From the NCBI RefSeq assembly GCF_023721415.1, contig NZ_JAMQVC010000001.1, positions 1,178,001 to 1,242,000 on the forward strand: 64,000 bases of DNA, written 5' to 3'. Source of the stretch: Galbibacter mesophilus. Its GTDB lineage: Bacteria > Bacteroidota > Bacteroidia > Flavobacteriales > Flavobacteriaceae. The notes under the pieces are model-generated. The model searched no databases, was not told the DNA's origin, and saw nothing but the letters and a program-made list of their open reading frames with translations. Position numbers and translations under genes: made by a program. Numbering within the stretch: the first letter of the stretch is position 1; each line of letters begins with the position of its first letter. Positions 8,020 to 16,507 of the stretch are shown piece after piece.

Positions 8020-8451
8020 ATGAGTAAGAAACAAGAAAGATACGACAGAGCGTATTTACGTATGGCTCGTGAATGGGGAAAATTATCCCATTGTAAAAGA
8101 AAACAAGTTGGCGCAATTATTGTTAAGGATAGAATGATTATCTCTGATGGTTACAATGGTACGCCTACCGGATTTGAAAACAAATGTGAAGACGAGGATA
8201 ATATTACCAAATGGTACGTTTTACATGCCGAGGCAAATGCGATTTTAAAAGTGGCTTCCTCAACGCAATCTTGTAATGGGGCAACACTTTACATAACACT
8301 TTCGCCTTGCAAGGAATGTAGCAAATTGGTACATCAAGCGGGGATTAAAAGAGTGGTGTATAGCAGGGCTTACAAAGATGATGAAGGACTCCAATTTCTC
8401 GCAAAAGCTGGTGTGGAACTGCTTCATTTGGAAAATATAGAAGAAGAATAG
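8020..8451 (+). CDS. dCMP deaminase family protein (ComEB-like)
   Basis: The zinc-dependent deaminase motifs are complete: HAE (His69-Ala70-Glu71) in LHAEANAIL, and PCKEC (Cys97, Cys100) in TLSPCKECSKL. An N-terminal block, SHCKRKQVGAIIVKD, is typical of dCMP deaminases rather than cytidine deaminases. The expected reaction is dCMP to dUMP, feeding dTMP synthesis. The stop at 8449-8451 directly abuts the start of the S41 protease gene, so the two form an operon. Confidence 0.9.
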   Translation: MSKKQERYDRAYLRMAREWGKLSHCKRKQVGAIIVKDRMIISDGYNGTPTGFENKCEDEDNITKWYVLHAEANAILKVASSTQSCNGATLYITLSPCKECSKLVHQAGIKRVVYSRAYKDDEGLQFLAKAGVELLHLENIEEE

Positions 8452-10068
8452 ATGTTAAAGAACAAAACATATTTATTGCCAATTATTATTGCTGCGGCTG
8501 TAGCCGTAGGGGTTTTTATTGGTGGAAAATTAAGTTTTAACGATACGCCAGAAAAGTTATTTTCAACCAATTCCAAAAAGGATAAGCTTAATCGGTTGAT
8601 AGATTACATCGACTATGAGTATGTAGATGATGTAAATACCGATAGTATTGTAGATGTTACCGTAAACAACATCTTGGACAAGCTAGACCCGCATTCCGTT
8701 TATATTCCGAAGGAACAACAGGCACGGGTTGCCGAAAGTATGAAAGGGGATTTTGTAGGTGTAGGCATTAGTTTTTATATGTATAGAGATTCCCTTGCGG
8801 TGATTCGACCGATAGAAGGCGGACCGAGCATTAAAGCGGGGATAAAAGCTGGGGATAGGATTCTTGTAGCCAATCAAGATACCCTTTACGGAAAAAATTT
8901 GAGTAGCCAGGAAATTGTGAATACTCTTAAAGGGGATGATAAAACGAAGATAAAATTAAGTGTTTACAGACCTTCAGAAGCCAAAATCCTTGATATTACC
9001 ATTAAAAGGGCAGCTGTGCCGTTAAAAAGCGTCGATTCTTACTATTTATTGAGTGATAACTTCGGATATATTAGGATAAATCGGTTTGCGGAAAGTACGT
9101 ATCGTGAATTTAAAACAGCATTGGATGAACTTCAGGAAAAGGGGATAACCAAGTTAGCGCTTGACTTGCGTAACAATCCTGGAGGCTACTTAGGTATTGC
9201 GGAGCAAATTGCTGACGAATTTTTGGAGGATGATAAACTTATTCTTTTTACCAAAAACAAAAGTGGCGCTATCGACAAAGCTTTTGCCACCAGAAAGGGC
9301 GATTTTGAAGATGGCGAAATATATGTGTTGATTAACGAAAAATCAGCTTCTGCCAGTGAAATTGTTGCGGGCGCTATCCAAGATAACGATCGCGGTACGA
9401 TTATAGGGAGACGGTCTTTTGGGAAAGGTTTGGTGCAAAGGGAAATGGGTCTTGGAGACGGCTCTTCGGTGCGGCTTACCGTTTCCCGCTATTATACACC
9501 CACGGGAAGGTCCATCCAGCGGTCGTACGAAAATGGTACAAAAGATTATTATAATCAATTTTACAAAAGGTATGAAAATGGAGAACTTTTTTCAGCAGAT
9601 AGCATAAAAGTAGCTGATTCTCTAATTTTTAAAACACCCAAAGGAAAAATTGTGTATGGCGGTGGCGGGATTATTCCAGACGTTTTTGTGCCTTTGGAAG
9701 AGTCACAAGAGGCAGCTTGGGTAAATACGTTGTTGAAGTCAGGTTTCATGTCATTCTTCAGTTTTGAGTATTTAGATGGCCATCGCAATAAATTTGCAGC
9801 TATTTCAGAAGAAGATTTTATTGAAAATATTGAAGTTGAAGATGCTACCGTAGATGATTTTATTTATTATGCTGAAGATCGAGGACTCAAAATCGATTTA
9901 AATCCGTATCGGGAAAATCTGAAACGTCACATTAAATCTACCTTTGCGGAACAACTCTACGGAAAAAATGCACAACAACGTATTTTGAAGGATAACGACC
10001 CAATGCTTGAAGCTTTGATGCACGTGGATGAAACCGAGACGGTGGAAGACTTCGTGTTGGATGAGTAA
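8452..10068 (+). CDS. C-terminal processing peptidase, S41 family, with PDZ domain
   Basis: The order is an N-terminal signal anchor (about residues 5-25), a PDZ domain (about 90-175, with GVGISFYMYRDSLAVIRPIEGGPSIKAGIKAGDRIL), and the S41 catalytic core. The core has the serine motif KSASASEIVAGA (about residues 297-308) and the catalytic lysine in RRSFGKGLVQ (Lys325). It acts in the periplasm on protein C-termini. Length (538) is normal for the flavobacterial CtpA type. It follows the deaminase gene without a gap. Confidence 0.92.
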   Translation: MLKNKTYLLPIIIAAAVAVGVFIGGKLSFNDTPEKLFSTNSKKDKLNRLIDYIDYEYVDDVNTDSIVDVTVNNILDKLDPHSVYIPKEQQARVAESMKGDFVGVGISFYMYRDSLAVIRPIEGGPSIKAGIKAGDRILVANQDTLYGKNLSSQEIVNTLKGDDKTKIKLSVYRPSEAKILDITIKRAAVPLKSVDSYYLLSDNFGYIRINRFAESTYREFKTALDELQEKGITKLALDLRNNPGGYLGIAEQIADEFLEDDKLILFTKNKSGAIDKAFATRKGDFEDGEIYVLINEKSASASEIVAGAIQDNDRGTIIGRRSFGKGLVQREMGLGDGSSVRLTVSRYYTPTGRSIQRSYENGTKDYYNQFYKRYENGELFSADSIKVADSLIFKTPKGKIVYGGGGIIPDVFVPLEESQEAAWVNTLLKSGFMSFFSFEYLDGHRNKFAAISEEDFIENIEVEDATVDDFIYYAEDRGLKIDLNPYRENLKRHIKSTFAEQLYGKNAQQRILKDNDPMLEALMHVDETETVEDFVLDE

Positions 10069-10150
10069 ATTGAAAACTTGTTTAATTTAAAGTTGAAGAA
10101 AGGTTTACGGATTGTATTTTCAGAATTTGTATAGTTTTAGAAAGAACTAA

Positions 10151-10699
10151 TTAAGCTTCCGGATTCTTATCCCGAATTCTCTTATAAATTTTAATTCCAA
10201 GCATCAATAGAATTGCGAGTACAAAAATACCTGCTACTCCAAAAATCCAATTCAGGCTGTTTTTCAGAATAACTAAAAACACTACAGAAAACAATATAAT
10301 CGTAGCACCTTCATTCCAAATGCGCATGAATCGTGAAGTATATTTCACCTCGTCACGTTGAAGTTGTTTAAAAATTTGATGCGTTTTTAAATGATATACA
10401 ATCAGCAGTAAAACAAACAATAGCTTAACGTGCATCCAGCCTTGTTGCAACCACTGTGGCATGATAATAAGCAGCCAAACCGCAAAGATAATTGCTAAAA
10501 TAGCCGAAGGCCAGGTAATGATAAACCATAATCGCTTTGCCATTAATTTTAATTGCGTGCCTAAGATTTCCTTTTCCGGCGATGGCTTGTGGAACGCTTC
10601 AATTTGGTAAACGAACAGTCTTGGGATATAAAACAATCCGGCAAACCAAGTAATTACGAAGATGAGGTGTAATGATTTAATATAATTGTAGTAATCCAT
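10151..10699 (-). CDS. hemJ: Protoporphyrinogen IX oxidase HemJ
   Basis: The N-terminus YIKSLHLIFVITWFAGLFYIPRLFVY has the HemJ signature, with the conserved histidine (His11) and W-F-A-G-L-F-Y-x-P-R-L. Four hydrophobic helices follow in a 182-residue protein. HemJ oxidises protoporphyrinogen IX to protoporphyrin IX in the membrane. Databases often label it as a CopD-family protein, but the gene starts 29 bases after the MATE gene, which itself follows hemH by 3 bases, and the whole pathway is nearby. That context makes the HemJ role convincing. Confidence 0.88.
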   Translation of the reverse strand: MDYYNYIKSLHLIFVITWFAGLFYIPRLFVYQIEAFHKPSPEKEILGTQLKLMAKRLWFIITWPSAILAIIFAVWLLIIMPQWLQQGWMHVKLLFVLLLIVYHLKTHQIFKQLQRDEVKYTSRFMRIWNEGATIILFSVVFLVILKNSLNWIFGVAGIFVLAILLMLGIKIYKRIRDKNPEA

Positions 10700-10728
10700 C
10701 CTTCAGCTAAATTAAAATTTTGTAAGTA

Positions 10729-12090
10729 TTACGTCTCAGGTTCGTTCGGAACTACTAAGTTATTTTTAATTTCTCTATTCAAAAAATAACCAGTAACTAA
10801 AGTTGAAAGTACATCGGCAATTGGGAAGGATATCCAAACCCCAAACTCCCCGTAAAATCTTGGTAAAATAAGGATCAGTGGGATAAAAAAGAATCCTTGC
10901 CTACTCAGTGTTAGCAGTAATGCGGGAATAGCCTTTCCTATCGCTTGAAAATATGCCGAACCAATGAGTTGGATGACTACAATGGGAGTCGCGGCAAAAA
11001 CCCATCGCATGGCATCTGGAGTTTCTTTTAATACTTCATTATCTTGCGTAAACACGCTGGTTATTTGCTCGGGAAAAAGCATGATTAACAGGAAAATTAA
11101 AAACCCCAATAAAATGGCATATTTAATCGCAGTGTTTATAGATTCTCGAACTCTTTCATACAATTGTGCTCCGTAGTTGTAGCCAGCAATGGGTAAAAAT
11201 CCTTGTGTAATACCTAAAACAGGAAAGAGGGCAAACATAAGCATGCGCCCAATAATTGCATAAACCGTAACTGAAGAAGCGCCTCCTAATTCAAATAAAA
11301 TATTGTTCAGGAATAAATAAGTAATGCTTACCACTGCTTGTCTTGCCAGCGTTACGCCACCAAGGGAGGCGATTTCTGAAACTATAGGGGTGTTCAATCC
11401 GAAATGAGACCAACTTATTTTTAATTCTGATTTTTTAGACAGAAAGAACCACAAAATATAAACAAAGCAACATAAGTAAGAACCTGTTGTAGCCCAAGCT
11501 GCACCTAGCATACCTAAATCCAACACATTAATAAATAGGTAATCTAGAATTAAGTTCCCTGCGGAAGGGATAATCATGGCAATCATGGCAAATTTTGGTT
11601 TGCCTTCCGCACGGATGACGGTGTTTCCCATCATACAGAGCGCTAAAAAAGGCACTCCGTATAAAACAACTTTATAATATACTTTTGCGGGTTCAAAAAT
11701 GGGTCCTTTTCCACCGAAACTTGGGATTATACTGTCAACGAAAATCAATCCAACAGCAACCAACAGGGAAGTTAATAATATGGTAAGGGTGATTTGATTA
11801 CCAAACGATTGTAAGGCCTTTTCTTTATCTTCAGCTCCCAAAGCTCTGGAAATAATAGAAGATCCTCCAATTCCAATAGACATACCCAATGCGGCAATAA
11901 AAAAGGAAACCGGTAGCACCACATTAATTGCGGCGATGGCTACCGAGCCAATCCAATTACCAACAAAAATGGTGTCCACTAAAATGTTAAGGGACATTAC
12001 CAAAATACCAATGGAAGCAGGTACAGCCTGCTTAACCAATAGCTTTCCGATAGCATCTGTTCCTAGCTCTTTAGAAGATACGTTTGCCAT
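10729..12090 (-). CDS. MATE-family efflux transporter
   Basis: A 453-residue protein with about 12 hydrophobic helices in two related halves. Its N-terminal repeat has LLVKQAVPASIGILVMSLNILVDTIFVGNWIG and its second half VTLARQAVVSITYLFLNNILFELGG, as in the MATE/DinF group. MATE proteins export cationic or amphipathic compounds using H+ or Na+. It lies between hemH (3-base gap) and hemJ (29-base gap) on the same strand, so a link with porphyrin or heme handling is possible, but that is inference from position only. Confidence 0.9.
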   Translation of the reverse strand: MANVSSKELGTDAIGKLLVKQAVPASIGILVMSLNILVDTIFVGNWIGSVAIAAINVVLPVSFFIAALGMSIGIGGSSIISRALGAEDKEKALQSFGNQITLTILLTSLLVAVGLIFVDSIIPSFGGKGPIFEPAKVYYKVVLYGVPFLALCMMGNTVIRAEGKPKFAMIAMIIPSAGNLILDYLFINVLDLGMLGAAWATTGSYLCCFVYILWFFLSKKSELKISWSHFGLNTPIVSEIASLGGVTLARQAVVSITYLFLNNILFELGGASSVTVYAIIGRMLMFALFPVLGITQGFLPIAGYNYGAQLYERVRESINTAIKYAILLGFLIFLLIMLFPEQITSVFTQDNEVLKETPDAMRWVFAATPIVVIQLIGSAYFQAIGKAIPALLLTLSRQGFFFIPLILILPRFYGEFGVWISFPIADVLSTLVTGYFLNREIKNNLVVPNEPET

Positions 12091-12093
12091 AAT

Positions 12094-13122
12094 TTACTTT
12101 TCCACTGGAGTTAACGCCCATTCATCAATCCATCTGGAAAGTACTTTTACCCAAGCTTCATCATCATTTAAGCAGGGAACTAGATGAAATTCATCCCCGC
12201 CATTTTCTTTGAATTCATGTTGGGCTTCCATGCCTATTTCCTCGAGAGTTTCCAAACAATCGGAAACAAAAGCTGGGGTTACTACAGCTAATTTTTTCAG
12301 ACCGTCTTCTGCAAATTTATTAATGGTTTTATCAGTAAACGGTTGTAGCCATGGATCAATACCCAAGCGCGATTGAAAAGAAGAGCTGTAGGTTCCTTCT
12401 TTCAATCCTAAATATTCAGCAACTTGTCTAGTGGTTTCGTAGCATTGGTGGCGATAACAAAATTGATGTGCCGGAGAAAGTGTTTTACAACACTGACCGT
12501 CGATTTTACAATGTGATTTAGTAATATCTGATTTTTTGATGTGTCTTTCCGGTACTCCGTGGTAAGAAAAAAGGATATGCTCCCATTCCTTATCTTTCAG
12601 GTTTTCCTGAATAGATTCTGACAAAACACGAATGTAATCTGGGTGGTTATAAAAAGCAGGAACATTGGTAAACTGCATTTCAGGGAAATACTGTTTACGT
12701 AGTTCTTCTGCCAAAACCAAGATAGTTTCCGTAGTGGCCATGGCAAACTGAGGGTATAATGGAACGAGCAGAACCTCTGTAACGCCTTCCTTTTTCAGTG
12801 TTTCTAGACCACTTTTTATAGACGGGTTTCCATAGCGCATCGCTAAAGCAACGGAAACCCCCGTTAAAGAATCTACTTTATCTTGCAACCTCTCTGATAA
12901 AACAATTAATGGAGAACCTTCTTCCCACCAAATTTTTTCATAGGCGGCCGCCGATTTTTTCGGACGGGTATTTAGAATAATGCCTTTTACAATAAATGTA
13001 CGAAGCCACAAAGGAAGGTCGATTACACGTTCGTCCATTAAAAACTCTTCCAAATAGCGTTTTACATCTTTTGGGTCTGTAGAATCTGGAGAGCCCAAAT
13101 TCACCAATAAAACTCCTTTCAT
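12094..13122 (-). CDS. hemH: Ferrochelatase HemH
   Basis: A 342-residue protein with the family motifs VLLVNLGSPDS at the N-terminus, the catalytic histidine in LFSYHGVPERH (His188), FQSRLGIDPWLQP (about 249-261), and the conserved acidic block FVSDCLETLEEIG (about 285-297). It inserts Fe2+ into protoporphyrin IX to give protoheme. Between the histidine and the FQSR motif there is a cysteine-rich insert with Cys205, 211, 212, 222 and 227, which may hold a [2Fe-2S] cluster. First gene of a hemH-MATE-hemJ unit. Confidence 0.95.
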   Translation of the reverse strand: MKGVLLVNLGSPDSTDPKDVKRYLEEFLMDERVIDLPLWLRTFIVKGIILNTRPKKSAAAYEKIWWEEGSPLIVLSERLQDKVDSLTGVSVALAMRYGNPSIKSGLETLKKEGVTEVLLVPLYPQFAMATTETILVLAEELRKQYFPEMQFTNVPAFYNHPDYIRVLSESIQENLKDKEWEHILFSYHGVPERHIKKSDITKSHCKIDGQCCKTLSPAHQFCYRHQCYETTRQVAEYLGLKEGTYSSSFQSRLGIDPWLQPFTDKTINKFAEDGLKKLAVVTPAFVSDCLETLEEIGMEAQHEFKENGGDEFHLVPCLNDDEAWVKVLSRWIDEWALTPVEK

Positions 13123-13181
13123 GTGTTTTTATATGTTGTTTTTGTAACATCTGTCTTATGGGCAGATGGATGTTTCAATAG

Positions 13182-13199
13182 TTATAAAAATTTTTATAA
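13182..13199. promoter_or_regulatory. 18-base perfect A/T palindrome upstream of hemH
   Basis: TTATAAAAATTTTTATAA is perfectly symmetric and lies 60-77 bases upstream of the hemH start codon. The position suits an operator, and the ends resemble the TTATAA ends of PerR-type boxes, although the centre differs. The 234-base gap between the ThuA gene and hemH also contains CATCTG...CAGATG (13149-13168), which could form a leader hairpin. The function is inferred. Confidence 0.4.
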
Positions 13200-13356
13200 G
13201 CTGATTTATTTGGTGTAAAATTACCGCTTTACGGCCTGAAATGATTGCTATTTTATGTTAAGGTTTCTATGGCGATATAGAGATAATCGATGTTATTTCC
13301 ATTTCTTATTTCAAATGAATACCTTAAAAACTTTACTTCGATTAAATGAACTGGAA

Positions 13357-14133
13357 CTATTCCCTTTCCAAGCAATAAAAAATACCCCCCAGAACGTGTT
13401 CTACAAATAGTGGCTCTTCAAAAGATTCTTTTGTATGACCGCCTCCTGTGTAAAAAGCGCGACCGCCATCAAATTCATGATACCAAGCAATGGGGTGGTT
13501 TTCACCATTAGTTCCTCCTTCATATGTAGATTCCTCAAGATTCATCAACACATTGATGTCTGAGTTTATATCTTTATAATTATACCACTCGTCTTTTCTA
13601 ATCCACTTCTCAGGAAGTCCTTTTGTAGAGACATGGTTTCTATCTAAAACTGTAATTGTAGCCTCTGGAGTTCCTTTGGGGTGGTTTTCAAAATAAGCGC
13701 CTACCAGTTTACCGTACCACGGCCATTCGTATTCAGTATCTGCGGCAGCGTGGATGCCCATAAAGCTTCCTCCATTTTGTATGTAGCCCTCAAACGCGTT
13801 TTGTTGTTCTTCACCCAAAACATCCATAGTGGTAGAAAGGAACATTACCAAATCGTATTTCTTTAGATTTTCTGTATTAAACTGCAAAGAATCTTCTGTT
13901 TGGGTAACGCTAAAATCGTTTTCATTACCAAGTTTTTTAATGAGTTCCACTCCGGTTTCTATAGATTTATGTCTAAAACCTGCTGTTTTAGTAAAAACCA
14001 ATACTTTGTCTGCGCTGGTAGATACAGAATCGTTTTCTTCAACGGTTTGGGGTGTTTCATCGGTTTTTTCTTCTTTAGTGTCGTTACATGCAACAAAAGC
14101 TAGTAGTATTACGGATAAAAAAAAGTGTTTCAT
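13357..14133 (-). CDS. ThuA-domain lipoprotein
   Basis: The N-terminus has a lipoprotein signal with the lipobox-like LLAFVAC (Cys16), followed by an acidic linker and a ThuA-like glutamine-amidotransferase fold. Motifs are VLVFTKTAGFRHKSI, FMGIHAAADTEYEWPWYGKLVG and HPIAWYHEFDGGRAFYTGGGHT. ThuA domains are linked to sugar (trehalose-type) metabolism and carbohydrate-active proteins, but the catalytic role is uncertain. It follows the AraC regulator gene by 26 bases on the same strand, so the two are probably cotranscribed. Confidence 0.85.
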   Translation of the reverse strand: MKHFFLSVILLAFVACNDTKEEKTDETPQTVEENDSVSTSADKVLVFTKTAGFRHKSIETGVELIKKLGNENDFSVTQTEDSLQFNTENLKKYDLVMFLSTTMDVLGEEQQNAFEGYIQNGGSFMGIHAAADTEYEWPWYGKLVGAYFENHPKGTPEATITVLDRNHVSTKGLPEKWIRKDEWYNYKDINSDINVLMNLEESTYEGGTNGENHPIAWYHEFDGGRAFYTGGGHTKESFEEPLFVEHVLGGIFYCLERE

Positions 14134-14159
14134 TTTTAATTGTATTAATTTGATTAGGT

Positions 14160-15017
14160 TTAATTGTTAAGTGACATTATATATTTTTTGGGCGTAGTGC
14201 TATATTTTTTCTTAAATGCAGCGATAAAATGGCTGGCGGTACTGTAGCCTACTTTTAAGCCAACTTCATTTACATTGAGGTCGCCAGTTTCTAGCATTTT
14301 TCTGGCATACTCCATTTTGTAGTCGAAAAGAAAGCTGTACACAGAGTCGCCATAAACTTGTTTAAATCCTTCTTTGAGTTTTTTAAGGTTCAATCCTATT
14401 TCATCGGAAAGTTCTTGCAAAGAGGGCGGTTCTGCCATGCGGGAAATTACAATATCTTTTGCTTTACGGATGCGCCTTACATTGTCTTCATCTATTAAAA
14501 ACGGGCATTGTTCAATATCGGCATCTTCGGGTTTGTTAAAATAAAGGCCAAGCAATTCGTATACTTTTCCTTTTAAGTACAAACTTTTTATGGATTGATG
14601 CAGGTTATAATTCATCATTTGACTTAGTACTACAGACATTACAGGTGTTACTGGTGTAATGTTGTAATATTTCTTGTCCTTATTTTCTTCATTTAAAAAA
14701 TGGATGTAATTGGCTTCTGAAGAAAACAATGAATGGAATTTTTTTATTGGGATTAGCACAGCAATGAGCCAAGTTTTAGAATTCATTTCTAAATTTATGG
14801 GCAAATCCCGTTGCGGATTGTATAACAAAAGCGCTTCTTCTTCTTTAATGTCTAACGCATAATTTCCTTGGTTAAAACGGAAGATGGCACCTCCTTTTAA
14901 GCAAAAGTGGAACTGAATAAAACTGCTGTCTATTTGCTTGCTAAAATGTTGTATATCATTTGTTTCATTTTGTATTTTCAGCAATGTAAACCCGTCTTCA
15001 ATTACAATTTCTTCCAT
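14160..15017 (-). CDS. AraC-family transcriptional regulator next to hemA
   Basis: The last 100 residues form an AraC-type double helix-turn-helix: LQELSDEIGLNLKKLKEGFKQVYGDSVYSFLFDYKMEYAR and VGLKVGYSTASHFIAAFKKKYSTTPKKY. The N-terminal 180 residues form a possible beta-rich sensor domain. It is transcribed divergently from hemA across a 236-base gap with a perfect palindrome (15074-15090), so it may control heme genes, itself or both. The effector is unknown. Confidence 0.88.
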   Translation of the reverse strand: MEEIVIEDGFTLLKIQNETNDIQHFSKQIDSSFIQFHFCLKGGAIFRFNQGNYALDIKEEEALLLYNPQRDLPINLEMNSKTWLIAVLIPIKKFHSLFSSEANYIHFLNEENKDKKYYNITPVTPVMSVVLSQMMNYNLHQSIKSLYLKGKVYELLGLYFNKPEDADIEQCPFLIDEDNVRRIRKAKDIVISRMAEPPSLQELSDEIGLNLKKLKEGFKQVYGDSVYSFLFDYKMEYARKMLETGDLNVNEVGLKVGYSTASHFIAAFKKKYSTTPKKYIMSLNN

Positions 15018-15073
15018 GGTACTTACAGCGATATTTTTTTTGCTCCTTCAAACCGATCGATAGATCTTTACTA

Positions 15074-15090
15074 TTTAGAATTATTCTAAA
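15074..15090. promoter_or_regulatory. Perfect palindrome, candidate Fur/PerR-family box
   Basis: TTTAGAAT-T-ATTCTAAA is a perfect 8-1-8 inverted repeat. Its inner part, TTAGAATTATTCTAA, has the 7-1-7 layout and the AATNATT core of Fur-family operators and resembles the PerR consensus TTATAATNATTATAA. CTATTTAG occurs as a direct repeat at 15071-15078 and 15091-15098. The site is 57 bases upstream of the AraC-type gene and 163 bases upstream of hemA. Regulation of either gene is inference. Confidence 0.5.
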
Positions 15091-15223
15091 CTATTTAGCT
15101 CAAAAAGGTTTATTTTACTTCAAAAATAAGGTATTTTGCTGAATTATGTAGGAATGGATTTCTAATTTTCTTGCAGCGATATAAAAAGTTCTTCTAGCGT
15201 TATTTTTTTAGTTCTTTAAAAAT

Positions 15224-15231
15224 TAATTTTG
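15224..15231 (+). promoter_or_regulatory. -7 promoter element for hemA
   Basis: TAATTTTG matches TAnnTTTG exactly and ends 22 bases before the hemA ATG, giving a leader of about 15 bases. No convincing -33 TTTG is visible, which is common for regulated promoters. Confidence 0.55.
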
Positions 15232-15253
15232 TGCCGACTTCAGAAAAAACTGA

Positions 15254-16507
15254 ATGGAAGCTTACAATATATCAAAACATAGTTCTTTTTACGCCATTGG
15301 AATAAGTTATAAAAAAGCCGATGCAGCATTGAGGGGTAAGTTTAGTTTGGACGAAACGGCAAAAAATGCCTTGTTAGACCAAGCTAAGTCTGCCGGGATT
15401 GATGGCATTTTGGTAACTTCAACCTGTAACAGAACAGAAATTTACGGCTTTGCCCAACACCCTTTTCAATTAATTCAGCTCTTGTGTGGGAATTCTAATG
15501 GAACGGTAGAAGAGTTTCAGGCAATTGGTTATGTATACAAAAATAACAATGCTATTTCTCACCTATTCCGTGTGGGTACTGGGCTCGACAGCCAGATTTT
15601 GGGGGATTTCGAAATTATAAGTCAGATAAAGCAAAGTTTTTATTTTTCAAAAGAAAAAGGACTCACCAATCATTTTCTAGAGCGACTGTGCAATTGTGTT
15701 ATACAGGCCAGTAAACGTATTAAAAATGAAACCGAAATATCTTCTGGAGCCACTTCGGTGGCGTTTGCATCTGTACAATACATTTTGGCACGTGTTCCCC
15801 ATATTTCAGAAAAAAACATTTTGCTTTTCGGAACTGGAAAAATAGGGAGGAATACTTGCGAAAATTTGGTGAAACATACCAAAAACGACCATATTGTTTT
15901 AATAAATCGTACTAAAGATAAAGCGGAAAAGGTAGCAGGAAAGTTTAACCTTAAGGTAAAAGAATATGGGGCGCTGCAAGAGGAGATACGTAAGGCAGAT
16001 GTGCTTATTGTGGCTACAGGGGCGCAAAAACCTACTGTTTCTAAAGAATTGATCCATACGTCTAAAAATTTGTTGGTTTTAGATTTGTCTATCCCACAAA
16101 ATGTAGACCCGAATGTAGAAACGCTTCCAAATGTTACGTTGGTTCATTTAGACCAGCTTTCAAAAATTACAGACGATACTTTGCGAAGGAGGGAAATGTT
16201 TATCCCCAAAGCAGAAAGCATAATTGCTGAAGTAGAATTGGAATTTAAAAGTTGGTTGGAAACCAGAAAATTCGCGCCTACCATTAAGGCTTTGAAAAAG
16301 AAGCTTAGAACGTTGAAGGATGCAGAAATAGATTTCCAGCGGAAGAAAATAGATGATTTCAACGATGAGCAGGCGGAAATTATAAGCAACCGTATCATTC
16401 AAAAAATAACCACCCATTTCGCCAACCATTTGAAAGGGAACTCCAATACCTCCGATGAAAGCATCGAACTAATCAAAAAAGTGTTTCAATTAGAAACTTC
16501 AAAATGA
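15254..16507 (+). CDS. hemA: Glutamyl-tRNA reductase HemA
   Basis: A 417-residue protein with the catalytic cysteine in TSTCNRTEIYG (Cys58), the S-x-I-x-G-x-x-Q segment GTGLDSQILGDFEIISQIK, and an NADPH Rossmann domain beginning NILLFGTGKIGRNTCENL (about residue 193). A C-terminal dimerisation helix follows. It reduces Glu-tRNA to glutamate-1-semialdehyde, the committed step of C5-pathway tetrapyrrole synthesis. Its TGA overlaps the hemC ATG (ATGA, 4 bases), so the two are coupled. Confidence 0.96.
   Translation: MEAYNISKHSSFYAIGISYKKADAALRGKFSLDETAKNALLDQAKSAGIDGILVTSTCNRTEIYGFAQHPFQLIQLLCGNSNGTVEEFQAIGYVYKNNNAISHLFRVGTGLDSQILGDFEIISQIKQSFYFSKEKGLTNHFLERLCNCVIQASKRIKNETEISSGATSVAFASVQYILARVPHISEKNILLFGTGKIGRNTCENLVKHTKNDHIVLINRTKDKAEKVAGKFNLKVKEYGALQEEIRKADVLIVATGAQKPTVSKELIHTSKNLLVLDLSIPQNVDPNVETLPNVTLVHLDQLSKITDDTLRRREMFIPKAESIIAEVELEFKSWLETRKFAPTIKALKKKLRTLKDAEIDFQRKKIDDFNDEQAEIISNRIIQKITTHFANHLKGNSNTSDESIELIKKVFQLETSK

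Noticed and set aside
7922-8116. Minus-strand ORF across the start of the dCMP deaminase gene
   Set aside because: It is antisense to a conserved gene, has no recognisable domain, and overlaps a hairpin; it is a shadow frame.
10151-10699. Copper-resistance CopD protein
   Set aside because: The N-terminal His and WFAGLFYxPRL motif and the position beside hemH mark it as HemJ; no copper genes are nearby.
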